Shown here: positions 9,216-19,900 of the stretch, in pieces
Numbering within the stretch: the first letter of the stretch is position 1
Layout: every line of letters begins with the position of its first letter
Source: a virus
IMG/VR virus record: IMGVR_UViG_3300028025_001415
Location: 1 to 47,743 of that record
Reading direction: 5' to 3' (one strand)
Length of the DNA: 47,743 nucleotides
Translations under genes and position numbers: made by a program
The notes under the pieces: model-generated
What the model was told of the DNA's origin: nothing
Database searches by the model: none
The model's input: the letters and a program-made list of their open reading frames with translations, nothing else

Positions 9216-9464
9216 TTATTCTCTCTCTTTAGTAATTTTTAATAATAGATGTTTGATTTCGCTGAGTTCCGACTTGATATTGTCTACTTCTCCACGAATC
9301 AATGCGATTTCGTTCGTACTCTTATTTATGTCAGAAATTTTTCTTTTCTGAATTTTATACTTTAAGAGAGAATCAATATCCGTATTTAGAATTGCTTTAG
9401 AATTCCTGTCTCTCTCTGTGAACCCACGGACAGGTTCGGCAATTTTAATCTTTTCTACTATCAT
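9216..9464 (-). CDS. Small coiled-coil protein, unknown function
   Basis: An 82-residue charged protein. Residues about 30-80 (LLKYKIQKRKISDINKSTNEIALIRGEVDNIKSELSEIKHLLLKI) show heptad spacing of I and L and are probably coiled coil. The start overlaps the DUF4815 stop by four bases and the stop lies 2 bp before the fiber start, so it belongs to this operon and may be a small connector or assembly factor for the fibers. I do not recognise a family. Confidence 0.7.
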   Translation of the reverse strand: MIVEKIKIAEPVRGFTERDRNSKAILNTDIDSLLKYKIQKRKISDINKSTNEIALIRGEVDNIKSELSEIKHLLLKITKERE

Positions 9465-12400
9465 GCTAGTGCAATTCCTCTTAAATCTTTAACTTTCGGA
9501 GCATAACTCGGATTGCTAGACAAGAAAACAATCTTAATTGCGAAGTACTTGTACCCTTGGAATGTTCTTCCATCAGGTGTCGTATATGCAACTACGTTAT
9601 TTAGAACACGGAAAATGTCCTGTCCAGAAGCAACTGTAGAGAATGCAGATTCAACTGTCAATGATGTGTTATTTGCAATCGTAGAAACCACACGTTCTGT
9701 TCTAGCCGTACCAACTGCAATTATGTCACCAATCTTTAAGTCTTCAATGAAGCGAGTAGATGTACCAATGACTGTTGTTGATACGTTCGAGATTGCAACT
9801 GTACCAGCAAGCAATTCTGAACCACCAGTTTTTGCTACAGACGGAACAACAAACTTCTCTTCTTTGTACTCATTCTGATTTAGTGTAAACGTTTCTGTTC
9901 CAACTAATTCCATAGGAGTATAGAATTTATCGTCAAACGCATCTGTGTCGTTTTCGTTTAATAGCTTACAGTAAACTTTAACTGAAGTTCCTGGTGGACG
10001 ATTAATTCTCAAGTAAGTGACCAAATCAGACGCTTCAAATCCGTCATTCAACGTCACAACTTTAGTGATGTATCTAGATTGTGAAGAATACGGTCCTGTT
10101 GGATTCTCTTCATTACGAATAGTCATTGTTTGACTTTCCGCATTGGCTGTCGTAAAGTTAGTTGTAACAGTCAAATATGTATTATTTGATACTGAAGCAA
10201 TTCTACGATACTCATCACCGAAGTAAGCATATTCACCAGGAAATACTTCCGAAGTAAAACTTGTACCAGAACCAATAACAATGTTATTGCTTGATCCGTA
10301 TGTAATTGTTCCAGTTACACCTGTCTCAGAAGAGTTATTGATAACGTTCTTATCAAAGTGAAAGATAATGTTCTCATCATCGATATATGGAGTAATATAC
10401 TTGTTCGTTGTGGACAATGTTGCTCTTACTTGTAGAGACTTAAATCCATTTGTAGTCTCTGCTGAAGTCGCAGAGATTTGTTTTCTAGAACGAAGTATCA
10501 ATCTCTCATAATTCTTGATTGTTGTGTAATCAGAATCAACTGCAAATGTACTGTCGGCAGTCTTAATGTCATATGTAATATCTGTTCCAGGAAGAATCTG
10601 GTCACTAATAGCAGGAGTCAATGCATCGTATGTGAATGCTGTTGATACTGGAATATTAGTCCAATACGCAAGTTTAGCAGAAGTATTAAACTGAGCAACT
10701 CTCATTGTAAACTTCATATCAGTATTTTGTTTTGCAGTCCATGTTCTGTCGGTAGAAGATGTGAATAGCAATCCACTATTGTATGCCTGTTCAATTCGTG
10801 TTTGTTTATCTGGTTCTGTTACATCAATTGCACCCAATTCAGCAACCCAAATTGCAAAGTCTGGATCATTGTTTTCAGGTTTAACCGCAAAGCAATATTC
10901 ATTACCAGAATTTAAGTAAATAGGATTCTTGAACGTGAATTTTGTTGCCGCTGATGCATTATCGCTAACATTGATATTTCTATTATTAACAAGCGCAATG
11001 TCGCCATCACTCACGAATTGTGGTGATGGATATCCATTTTCGAGTTCACGAATTTCAATACTAACGTTTCTGTTGTCATCTTGTGATTTTGTTTTGAAGA
11101 ACAAATCAATAGAAGTCAAATAGAATCCTTTTGGATACGTATCTGGATCAACATAAAAACTCTGAGACAATGGATCAGTACTTCTTACTGGTGGCGGAGG
11201 AATTGGCACACTTGCAGTTTCAACACGTTGAGAAGAAACAACTTTTCTACCCAAGTTTGTGATGTTGTCTGTATTGTTAAATGATACGTTGAACGGGCGA
11301 GAGTTAATTGTAACTGTACCAGTTTTCTGTATAATACCTTGTGCAAATACGCTATTTCTTGCGCTAGTTAATGTTGTGCCTTCAGAATTCGTTGGGCTGT
11401 CTGTGACTTTGAATTCACGCTGTCCTGTATAGAATTTCTTAGAAGGAACTTCAAACAACAAATAAATTTGATTGTTCTTAACAATGAGTGGTTGTGATGT
11501 GTTTGCGCCATCAGCAATTACTCGCCAAGTAACGTTTTCATCACCTAGTGTTCCATTGCTATTGAATTTAGAATTTAACGTTTGTAATGTAGTAGAAGCG
11601 CCAATCAATTCAATTTGATAGCAATTTGCAGTAACGTTAACACCATCAAAGAATGCATAAACTCTAGAATTGTTTTTCAAACCTCTAGCCTGAATAGCGA
11701 ATTCACGCTGACGCATCCAAAGTGCGGCTTCAACTTGAACAACTCTGTCAAATTTAACGTCTTGTGTAGAAGCAGTTGATTGATTACCAGATGCTAATTG
11801 ATTGTATGCAACTTGAGTCGTTTGCTGTAATGCAGTAGTGACGTTGAAGTTACCGACTTGTGTTGTTTGATCCGTTCCAGCAACAATTGCAGTCTGTTGA
11901 GTGCCACCAAGCCATTTTTGATTTAGTGGAGCAACCTCTGTATTCCATGCGTTAATTAGAGCCTTCCAGTTGTCTGCACCTTGGTCATCATTGTACACAA
12001 CCGCTTGTGTCGGATCATTTACAACATCAAAGAAATTATCAGTAAATGGCATGACAGACAATTCACCAGTCCAAACAAAGTTCAATTCCTCTGCAAGTCT
12101 TAATTGCTTAGAAGCATATTGTTGTTTTAATCCAGGTGCTTCAACTTCAGTATACGGCAACATAATTTTGTTGCCAGAATTTATTGTTGTTGTTGATGCT
12201 GTTGTGGAGTAACGAAGTCCAACTGTGTTTGCATTGTCTTGTAAGCAAGTTAAGAATTTATTTTTCTTATCGATAGAACAATCTTTACCATCATTGGATG
12301 TAGATGCTACAGCCCAACCAGTAAATGGATCCACAAGAATACCATTCTTGAATCTGTCTAAACCATCAGCATCTAATTCTGTCGTATCTGTTGCTTGTTT

Positions 12401-15400
12401 TTCTAAGAAACTCAATGCAGTAAAGTACTCAAGTCTTTCAAGTCTTTCATTCATTCTTGCAACATCACGCATTGTAAATCGTTTGTTTTTCAACAATTTA
12501 ATTTTAACGTCTGCTGGCAATGATGGATATGCTGGAATAACTAATTCTGCAATCTCCAATGTATCAGGTTTTGTTGGTGGAGATTCTGCTCTTTGATTAC
12601 CAGCTTGTGCAGGAACACCATCGTTAATACCGAACACACCACGATTGTTAATGTATACTTTAGCAATTCTGCCTTTGTAGTAAATCAAATCTGCGTCAAA
12701 GTCGGAACCAGATTCCGGAACACGAAGTCCAAATGTTGGAACTTGATATGTACCAACATCAATTGGATTTAAAGATGTGTTCGCAGTCTTAATTGGCCTA
12801 AAGTCAATACAATCACGCAACTTATAGAATGCCTTGGTTGTCGGACTTGTAAAGTTAGGAATATCACCAGTCGTAATTGTCGTGTTCGATGATACAGTAT
12901 CATTAATTGGATAAGAATCAACTGACGCATAACCAACACCTTGAGATGTATCGTGCGTAAAGTTATCGAAAACTGCTAACAATCTTCCAGTTGGAACGTA
13001 ACCAGCAACTGGTGTAATTGTTCCATGCTCATATGAATAATCACGCTGTCCGTTATCTAATGTGTAGTACTGAGTTACATTTGTATTAGATGTAGATGCC
13101 GCAACGTTAAATGATGATGATTGATAAACAGCATGTAGCTGATAGATATCACCATAACCTAAACCAAACGGTCCAGAAATTCCATTGATGTGTGTATTTG
13201 GATTGATGTTTGCTTGAGTATGGAAGTTTAATGTCTTAACTTTCTCTCTAGCACTTGCTCTGTCCATAGATACAAGAACTTCAGCAGTAAATGTTGCATT
13301 TTCTTGAACATCAATTTGTGCAGTACCTGGAGAAGTAACGTTAACACTTCTTGTGCTTCCTTTTCCGCCATTTGCAGAAAGAGATAGGATTGTTCCTGAT
13401 GGAATAATTTTAGTATGTGCAACGCCAGTAGCACCAGCACCATGCGCCGTTGCCAAAGTTAATGATGTAGCACTTGTAATAGATGCAATTCTATGTGTAG
13501 TAGTTGATCCGATTTTAATTAAATCGCCAACATTGTATTGTGATGTGAATAGTGTGCCACTACCAGTAACAGCAGTATTTGATGCACCTACAGTAACGGT
13601 ACCAGTCAACGCAGAAGTCTCTACGTTTGCACCAGCATTATTAACGACAACCATGTAGTAGTCATTTTTCTGAGTAGCATTTAATACATCCGTACCAACG
13701 AATGTTTCCGTAACAACGTCAGTCGCAACAGTCGCAACACCAGATGAGAATGAAACGCTAAATTTCTTTTTAAATCTAAATGCAGTTTCAACGTTTTCTG
13801 AAGAGTCACGTACAGTTCTAATTGCGTCATATGGCAATGGAAAAATCATCGTGTTAAACGATGTTTCTTGTAATACTGCGCCAGCGGTAGTTGTTACAAT
13901 ATCAGCAAAACGTTTTGGTGTTGCAGAATCATAAACAGCACGAACGTCAGCGAAGTTCTTACCTGAAAGCATTTCAATTTCGTACAAGTACAAATAGTAT
14001 CTTGCATCGGCAGTACCTTTAGTGCCACTCACATATTCAATTGAACGCACTCTTGCAGTACCAATCGCATTACCAGCAACTGTTGCTGTTGAGTGCGCTA
14101 AGTTTGTAATAACTTGTTGTGGTGTATCATACAAATCAACCAATGTCGATTCCATAATGTCCCAACCACCAACAACTTCTTTTACTTCAATGTACTGGCC
14201 ATAATTGATTTGAGTCTTAGTCTGTTGCACATATGCTGTGCTAAGACCTTTTTGAAACTCAATTGGAGTTTTTGTAATAATTTGATTTCTATAACCAGAC
14301 ACATAAGATGTGAATGGATCAACTTCAACTAAAAGCAAATCTGAGTTACCGCCTTCGGTAGATACGTATCTACCTCCGTTGTCGCCATTCAATAAATGCT
14401 CACGAACAGTAACGATTGGATCAGACAATGTATAATTACCGGATTCTTCATTTGTTCGTTTTGCTAAAACATCTTCCACTTTACTGTCAACAGTAATTGT
14501 TTTTCTTTTTCTAGCAACGCCAGTATCAATTTCTGTGATTGTGATAAATTCATTTTCATCAGTAGTAGCGTTTAATCCAACTTTGGTTAAAGTTGTATCA
14601 ATTTTTAATCTATCAGCACCCGGTGCTTGTGCGTTAGGTGTTCCCTGTGCATTGTCAACAAGTGATTGGTCTTCGATGTAATCGACAAAAGACCTTGATG
14701 GAACTAAACCAATCTTATAAGATGGTTCGTTCGAATATTTGTCAAGTAAAATTGTTTGTGTAGAATGTTTAACGAAATGGTCAGCAACATAAACAACGCC
14801 TTCAGAAACAGTAATCTTAGAACCGTAGTTATAGATTCGCTCTGTAGCTAAACCTTCATCAACAACATTACGTATTGCATTTGTTGTTGCGGCTGATGCA
14901 TAATTTCTGCCTGTTACTGTTGACGTAAAGATTGTCTCTGAGTTTGCAAACACAGTATTGGCACGAAAATCAGTAACAGCAGTAACATTAAGTACTTGAT
15001 TTGCACCAGTAGATAATATCGTATTTGCTGATGTTGCTGTTAATATACCGCTTGTGTTCGAAACAAAAATCTTATTTACACCGCTAATTGGATCAACGTA
15101 CCAAGATTCAATTGTACCAGTATTACCCGTTGAGAAAGTAATAGTGTTTCCAGTTTGAAGCGTAGATGGCGCAACGTTTACTGTAAGAACTTGCGTTCCA
15201 TTTGTCGCATAGCTAATAAACAATGTCTTAGGATCATCTCCATCAATATCTGTAACTAGTCCACAATATGCTTTGATGCCGCTGTTTGCGCCATAGATTA
15301 CGCTACCAACAAAATTCGCAACTGCAACCGTGCTACCATTGTAGGTAGGTTGAAGTTTAACGAAACTTAAATTTAAGTCTAGATTTTGTTCGCAACCATC

Positions 15401-15601
15401 GACTAATGCGCCTTGCTTGAAAAAATATTCAGCAAAGCGTCTAGTCTGCACTTGTTGAAGAGTTTGTGCTTGTGTAAGTTCTCTAGCCTGAACAGCACGT
15501 CCAGGACGATAGAGAACTCTTACAAACTTCTTATCTTCATCATAATCATCAAAGTATGGACTGGTGTTTAAGTCTATACCACCAGGGTTTGTATTTGCCA
15601 T
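9461..15601 (-). CDS. Giant DUF4815-type baseplate/tail structural protein
   Basis: A 2046-residue virion protein. The N-terminus GGIDLNTSPYFDDYDEDKKFVRVLYRPGRAVQARELTQAQTLQQVQTRRFAEYFFKQGALVDG is the signature of the DUF4815 family found in T4-like marine phages. The family is virion-associated and probably baseplate or fiber-related. The region DPLSQSFYVDPDTYPKGFYLTSIDLFFKTK begins a C-terminal beta-rich part. At least three copies of a beta module of about 60 residues occur (plus-strand positions about 13430-13610, 10120-10325 and 9608-9815). T4 gp9, gp10 and gp11 are not seen in this window, so this protein may fill part of their place; that is inference. It follows gp8 directly. Confidence 0.85.
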   Translation of the reverse strand: MANTNPGGIDLNTSPYFDDYDEDKKFVRVLYRPGRAVQARELTQAQTLQQVQTRRFAEYFFKQGALVDGCEQNLDLNLSFVKLQPTYNGSTVAVANFVGSVIYGANSGIKAYCGLVTDIDGDDPKTLFISYATNGTQVLTVNVAPSTLQTGNTITFSTGNTGTIESWYVDPISGVNKIFVSNTSGILTATSANTILSTGANQVLNVTAVTDFRANTVFANSETIFTSTVTGRNYASAATTNAIRNVVDEGLATERIYNYGSKITVSEGVVYVADHFVKHSTQTILLDKYSNEPSYKIGLVPSRSFVDYIEDQSLVDNAQGTPNAQAPGADRLKIDTTLTKVGLNATTDENEFITITEIDTGVARKRKTITVDSKVEDVLAKRTNEESGNYTLSDPIVTVREHLLNGDNGGRYVSTEGGNSDLLLVEVDPFTSYVSGYRNQIITKTPIEFQKGLSTAYVQQTKTQINYGQYIEVKEVVGGWDIMESTLVDLYDTPQQVITNLAHSTATVAGNAIGTARVRSIEYVSGTKGTADARYYLYLYEIEMLSGKNFADVRAVYDSATPKRFADIVTTTAGAVLQETSFNTMIFPLPYDAIRTVRDSSENVETAFRFKKKFSVSFSSGVATVATDVVTETFVGTDVLNATQKNDYYMVVVNNAGANVETSALTGTVTVGASNTAVTGSGTLFTSQYNVGDLIKIGSTTTHRIASITSATSLTLATAHGAGATGVAHTKIIPSGTILSLSANGGKGSTRSVNVTSPGTAQIDVQENATFTAEVLVSMDRASAREKVKTLNFHTQANINPNTHINGISGPFGLGYGDIYQLHAVYQSSSFNVAASTSNTNVTQYYTLDNGQRDYSYEHGTITPVAGYVPTGRLLAVFDNFTHDTSQGVGYASVDSYPINDTVSSNTTITTGDIPNFTSPTTKAFYKLRDCIDFRPIKTANTSLNPIDVGTYQVPTFGLRVPESGSDFDADLIYYKGRIAKVYINNRGVFGINDGVPAQAGNQRAESPPTKPDTLEIAELVIPAYPSLPADVKIKLLKNKRFTMRDVARMNERLERLEYFTALSFLEKQATDTTELDADGLDRFKNGILVDPFTGWAVASTSNDGKDCSIDKKNKFLTCLQDNANTVGLRYSTTASTTTINSGNKIMLPYTEVEAPGLKQQYASKQLRLAEELNFVWTGELSVMPFTDNFFDVVNDPTQAVVYNDDQGADNWKALINAWNTEVAPLNQKWLGGTQQTAIVAGTDQTTQVGNFNVTTALQQTTQVAYNQLASGNQSTASTQDVKFDRVVQVEAALWMRQREFAIQARGLKNNSRVYAFFDGVNVTANCYQIELIGASTTLQTLNSKFNSNGTLGDENVTWRVIADGANTSQPLIVKNNQIYLLFEVPSKKFYTGQREFKVTDSPTNSEGTTLTSARNSVFAQGIIQKTGTVTINSRPFNVSFNNTDNITNLGRKVVSSQRVETASVPIPPPPVRSTDPLSQSFYVDPDTYPKGFYLTSIDLFFKTKSQDDNRNVSIEIRELENGYPSPQFVSDGDIALVNNRNINVSDNASAATKFTFKNPIYLNSGNEYCFAVKPENNDPDFAIWVAELGAIDVTEPDKQTRIEQAYNSGLLFTSSTDRTWTAKQNTDMKFTMRVAQFNTSAKLAYWTNIPVSTAFTYDALTPAISDQILPGTDITYDIKTADSTFAVDSDYTTIKNYERLILRSRKQISATSAETTNGFKSLQVRATLSTTNKYITPYIDDENIIFHFDKNVINNSSETGVTGTITYGSSNNIVIGSGTSFTSEVFPGEYAYFGDEYRRIASVSNNTYLTVTTNFTTANAESQTMTIRNEENPTGPYSSQSRYITKVVTLNDGFEASDLVTYLRINRPPGTSVKVYCKLLNENDTDAFDDKFYTPMELVGTETFTLNQNEYKEEKFVVPSVAKTGGSELLAGTVAISNVSTTVIGTSTRFIEDLKIGDIIAVGTARTERVVSTIANNTSLTVESAFSTVASGQDIFRVLNNVVAYTTPDGRTFQGYKYFAIKIVFLSSNPSYAPKVKDLRGIALA

Positions 15602-15630
15602 TTATTTTTCAAGCCTACGTTTTTTTTAAA

Positions 15631-16911
15631 TTAGAATTGAATGATTAGTTTAACGTCTTCAATTTGGTCAGCCGCTCTAGAGATTGGCACACGATTTTCA
15701 ACATAGATAATGTCGCCTGTGTATGGCTGTAAGCCTGGAGTTGTAATAACTGCAATTGTTCCAGAAGCACCAGATGTTCCACCAGTTACGCTTGCTGAGT
15801 TAGCAAATGCACGGTGAACTGGCAATGTAGTGTACAAGTTTGGAGTTGTCCACTCAACAACAGAAGCTGTGTTAGAACCGCTAGTAACAGTCTCGTCTAA
15901 TGAGAATGTGCCAGATGGGCTAGACAATTGATACTTGAATGATTGTCTGTAAGAAGAAGCAACCGCTCTAGTAGTTGTGCCATACAAATATGGGTCACGA
16001 ACGATACCAACTTGACGGAATTCGTTAGCTGTAGAGAATGTATTAGATTCTGTACCATCCAAACGAACGTTAATCATAATGTACTTACCACCAAGTTCTT
16101 CAACTGCGTTAGCACCATGACCACCTTTTGGTGAAATGATTGCTGTAGCGGCTGCGGAACCAGATGCGAATGTGACTGTTGCTCTTGTGTAACCTGTACC
16201 AGCCGCAGTAATTGTAACTGCTGTAACTGCGCCAGCAGTAATTGTTGAGTTGGCTGTAGCGCCTGTACCGTCACCAGTAATAGTAACTGCTGGAGCAGAA
16301 CCGTAACCAGAACCACCAGATGTTACTTTAACAACGTGAACACCGCCATCAACTGCGGCCGCTTGAACGTCCCACTGGTCTGTACCATCGTCACCATCTA
16401 ATGTTTGAACTGGAATGTAATCATTCGTCAAGAATTTCAACGCTTTAGCAGTAGTAACTGTATACATGTATTTCCAAATGTATCCGTCTGCTGTCGTAAA
16501 TGGTGATGTGCTTACGCCTGTTGGCTTTGTAGTAGAAGCCGCACCACCAGCATTCCACAAGCACTTGTAAACGTTATAGTCTTCTGTAATCACAAAGAAA
16601 GAGTCAGATTCGATTAAGTTTGTATCTGTATCATCATAGTATGTGTATACATCGCCAGAAGTCCAATCGTGTCTTGGAACTGCGTGTGTTACGTCCGCTG
16701 TAGTAATGCGTTTTGCGGCATACATATCACGCCATGGAGTATATTCAACGTTAGCTGTTGAATTTACTGGTGTTGGTGGTGCATTATCGTCTGGAAATGC
16801 TGTGTTTTTGCCGATGAACAAATACATAATGGTATTTGCTGTTTCAGAAAATGCTTCTGCGAATTGCTGTGCATTGTGTACTCTGAATTTTGTAGTTACA
16901 ATTGATGCCAT
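15631..16911 (-). CDS. 8: Baseplate wedge protein gp8
   Basis: Baseplate wedge subunit that binds gp7 and gp10 in T4. The N-terminus (IVTTKFRVHNAQQFAEAF), the motif HAVPRHDWTSGDVYTYYDD, VYKCLWNAGG, DGYIWKYMYTV and the C-terminus VENRVPISRAADQIEDVKLIIQF match T4 gp8 in order. It is longer than T4 gp8 (426 against 334). The extra length includes two GxGY modules (GSGYGSAPAVTITGDGTGA and GTGYTRATVTF) and a segment with GTSGASGTIAV, kinds of module also seen in the upstream gp7. AAGGAG precedes the ATG, and a TATAAATA late promoter lies 49 bp upstream. Confidence 0.9.
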   Translation of the reverse strand: MASIVTTKFRVHNAQQFAEAFSETANTIMYLFIGKNTAFPDDNAPPTPVNSTANVEYTPWRDMYAAKRITTADVTHAVPRHDWTSGDVYTYYDDTDTNLIESDSFFVITEDYNVYKCLWNAGGAASTTKPTGVSTSPFTTADGYIWKYMYTVTTAKALKFLTNDYIPVQTLDGDDGTDQWDVQAAAVDGGVHVVKVTSGGSGYGSAPAVTITGDGTGATANSTITAGAVTAVTITAAGTGYTRATVTFASGSAAATAIISPKGGHGANAVEELGGKYIMINVRLDGTESNTFSTANEFRQVGIVRDPYLYGTTTRAVASSYRQSFKYQLSSPSGTFSLDETVTSGSNTASVVEWTTPNLYTTLPVHRAFANSASVTGGTSGASGTIAVITTPGLQPYTGDIIYVENRVPISRAADQIEDVKLIIQF

Positions 16912-16960
16912 GTGGTTTTCTCCTTTTGAATACTGTACTTAAAGTTGTTTTTCATTTACT

Positions 16961-16968
16961 TATTTATA
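16961..16968 (-). promoter_or_regulatory. Late promoter of the gp8-DUF4815-fiber operon (TATAAATA)
   Basis: Perfect TATAAATA on the minus strand in the 69-bp gap between gp7 and gp8, 49 bp before the gp8 start. No terminator hairpin is seen in this gap, so gp7 transcripts may read through. Confidence 0.75.
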
Positions 16969-16980
16969 CAAAGTTTTTAT

Positions 16981-19900
16981 CTAAATTGACTGTTTATATG
17001 CAAAAACATTTGTAAATGTGCTTGCTGGTAATCTATCAACAACCATAAACGTGGTGTTTGCTATACTCTCTACCTCAAAATACTCATTGTTTGCAATAAA
17101 TTTGCTACCCAAACTAAAGTCTGAAACAAAATTAGTTCCAGAACCAATCACTATCGGAACCAAGTCTGAAAGTAGCGAATCATCAATCACATCGATTGCA
17201 GTTGTGCTAAATGTCGAAAGCTGTAAAGTAGAGAATCCTGCATTAGCAGAAGAAACTGTTCCTGCAATCTTTGCGTATGATGTATAGTCTGATGCAGTAT
17301 ATAGTGACGGATAAGTTGTGCCAAATGTCTCTGCACTTAATTGCCTGTCATATAGCGTACCCGATATAGCAAGGGCTTCTAGTGTAGAAATTGGTAAGTC
17401 ACCATATGGTAATGCATATCCATCAGATGCACTTTGAATATCAACCCGTATTTCATTTCTGAATATATCTGTTGGATTTCTTCTTGCAGATTGTCCGCCA
17501 CTATATGGTGAAGTTGTCGCTTTGATAGTAACATCGTATGTTGTAGTGCCAAGATTTGTATCGAATGTAAAATCCGCTAATGTAGATATTGGCGATGTTT
17601 CATAATCTGACAATAACAAGTCATCGTAAATTGTATATTTAAATCCGTTACCCTCAGAGCGAACGACAATCTCTCTATTTACAGATAAATTATTGAGTTC
17701 AGTACTAGTTACAGGAAGTACTTTAATGTACTCTTGATATTGTTTTGGCTGTACAGTATATATGGACTCAAACGTTGAAGTTTCATATGCGGTTGACGTT
17801 CCCTCATACAAACTCTGTGGCAATAAATCTGTGAATGTTTCATCAACAACTTCAGCTATTGAAACATCACCCAAGTTAATTCTATATAAGTAAACAAGAT
17901 TTTGTGCGGATGCAAATTTTTGTGGTGCAACAGTAGAATATATGAAGTCGGCTTCAACATTCATGTCAGCTAAACTTGATGCTGATTGTATGAAGTCATC
18001 AAATGCTACGTTTGCTACATCAGAAATTAATACGGATTCATAATCTGATAGCAATATAGAACCATATTTTCTAAGTCTAGTAGCATGACCAGTTAGTTTG
18101 TATTCTTTACTTGCAGTTAATGTTGAAGTCTCTACAATCAATACAGGCAACTCACGATTCATTTCGGTGAATGATACTACAGAAACATCATTAACTTGAA
18201 GTATGATAGGAATTTCGGGTCTAATTATTAATGGCTGTGGAATTGTAATAATTGACTCTGCAAGTGGTACTGTTCCACTAACAGCAAACGTTTCGTACTT
18301 AAGTCTTGTTGTAGTTGACAACGTAGAAACATCAATCGTATTATCAATGAACAAATTCAATATAGATTGATATGCTGGATTCTCACTATACAAATCATTA
18401 AATCTTACATCTTGTAAAACTGAAATTGGTGTTGAACCAAAGTCATCACCATAAACGCCACCTGTTGAAACTATTTGTAAATCGCCATAAGTATTTTGCC
18501 CGTAGCCAGAGACAATATCAAATTTAGACACTACAAACTTTGTAGTCGGCAATGTTGCAGACGTTGAAGTAACATCAAGTTCAAACGGAGTCTGAATAAT
18601 GAATGAATGTCTTGCGGCACCTTGATTAATTACAACGCCAACGTCAGTAATTCCAGTTTCTTCATCACCCTCAGGCACCAAGTGAATAACGTATTCTTGA
18701 ACATCCAACAAGTCCGTATCAAGTCTGAGAACAGGTGCTTCAACTTTGATAGTCCATGTGATGTTTGAATATTCATAATCACCACCAACATAAATTTGTG
18801 CCAATATCTGCACAAGCATTCTGCTAATTTCTTCATTATTAATCAATTCGGCAGCAACATCAAGGTTGTTGAGGATGCTAATCTCACCAAAATACGTCAA
18901 ACCAGCAGGGTGAATAATTGATTTTAGTGTGTTAGAATATGTCTGAAACGTTAAGCCGCTCTTAATAACATAAGAGTAATCTTGATAGTAGTATGAGTCT
19001 TGAATAATCTTGTAATCAATTTTACCATCATCATCTAACCAAACGCCCTGTTTAATTCCAAGACCCGAAATAACTGGAGTTAATATTGCGTTACCATCAC
19101 CAACAGCAGATGCAGATGCATTTGCGGCACTATAGTTAATACCAAAATTTGTGATTTCAACTGAACGAATAGAACCAATACCTGTGATATTGTTCGCAGT
19201 ATCTACACTAAGGGTCGAACTCTTACCTTGAATATTTGTTGCAACTAAATTTGCACTCGAACCAGTTGTTGTAGAGATTGAAATTGAAGGTAGATTTGCA
19301 GAACTATATCCAGTACCAAAGTTAGTTAACTCAATACGCTTGATTGGTCCTTTTACCGACCAATCTTCATTTTTAATGATATCATAATAACTGCCATCAG
19401 CCTTCATTTGAAAGCCATCTTCAAATAGAAGGTCGAATGTCGTTGATTCTACAACAGATGCAATTTGTCCGGCTGCATTTGCGCCGGCGCCACCAGTAAA
19501 GATTAATGTGTTTCCAACTCCATAGTTAGAACCAGCATTGTTGATAGTAATCAACTTATCGGACAACAATCCTAAAGATACAATTGCGGTATCTTGTAAT
19601 GTAATAGAAGGTCTTTTGAAATAACCTTCACCTCTATTGATAATAGAAACTTGAGATACTTCACCGACAGTATATGTGTTCGCACCAGACGTTACACTAT
19701 ACGTGTTTGCTAGTTCTGTGACTTTAACAATAAAGCCAGAACCACCAGTACCAGTATTGTCGATTGTCGCAAAAGTATTTAATTGATAGCCATGTCCAAT
19801 TGTGTTTATGTTTAATGCACTAATTGGAGATTCTTTAATAGAAGAAACTTTAGCTTGTGCTTCAGAGCCATCACCAGAAATGGTAACAACATCTCCTTCT

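Noticed and set aside
9323-9330. CATAAATA on the minus strand
   Set aside because: It lies inside the coiled-coil gene, 110 bp before the fiber gene, in a tightly coupled operon; likely chance in AT-rich DNA.
12225-12596. 123-residue plus-strand open frame
   Set aside because: Antisense to the DUF4815 gene with no recognisable domain; the opposite strand has a continuous 2046-residue frame.
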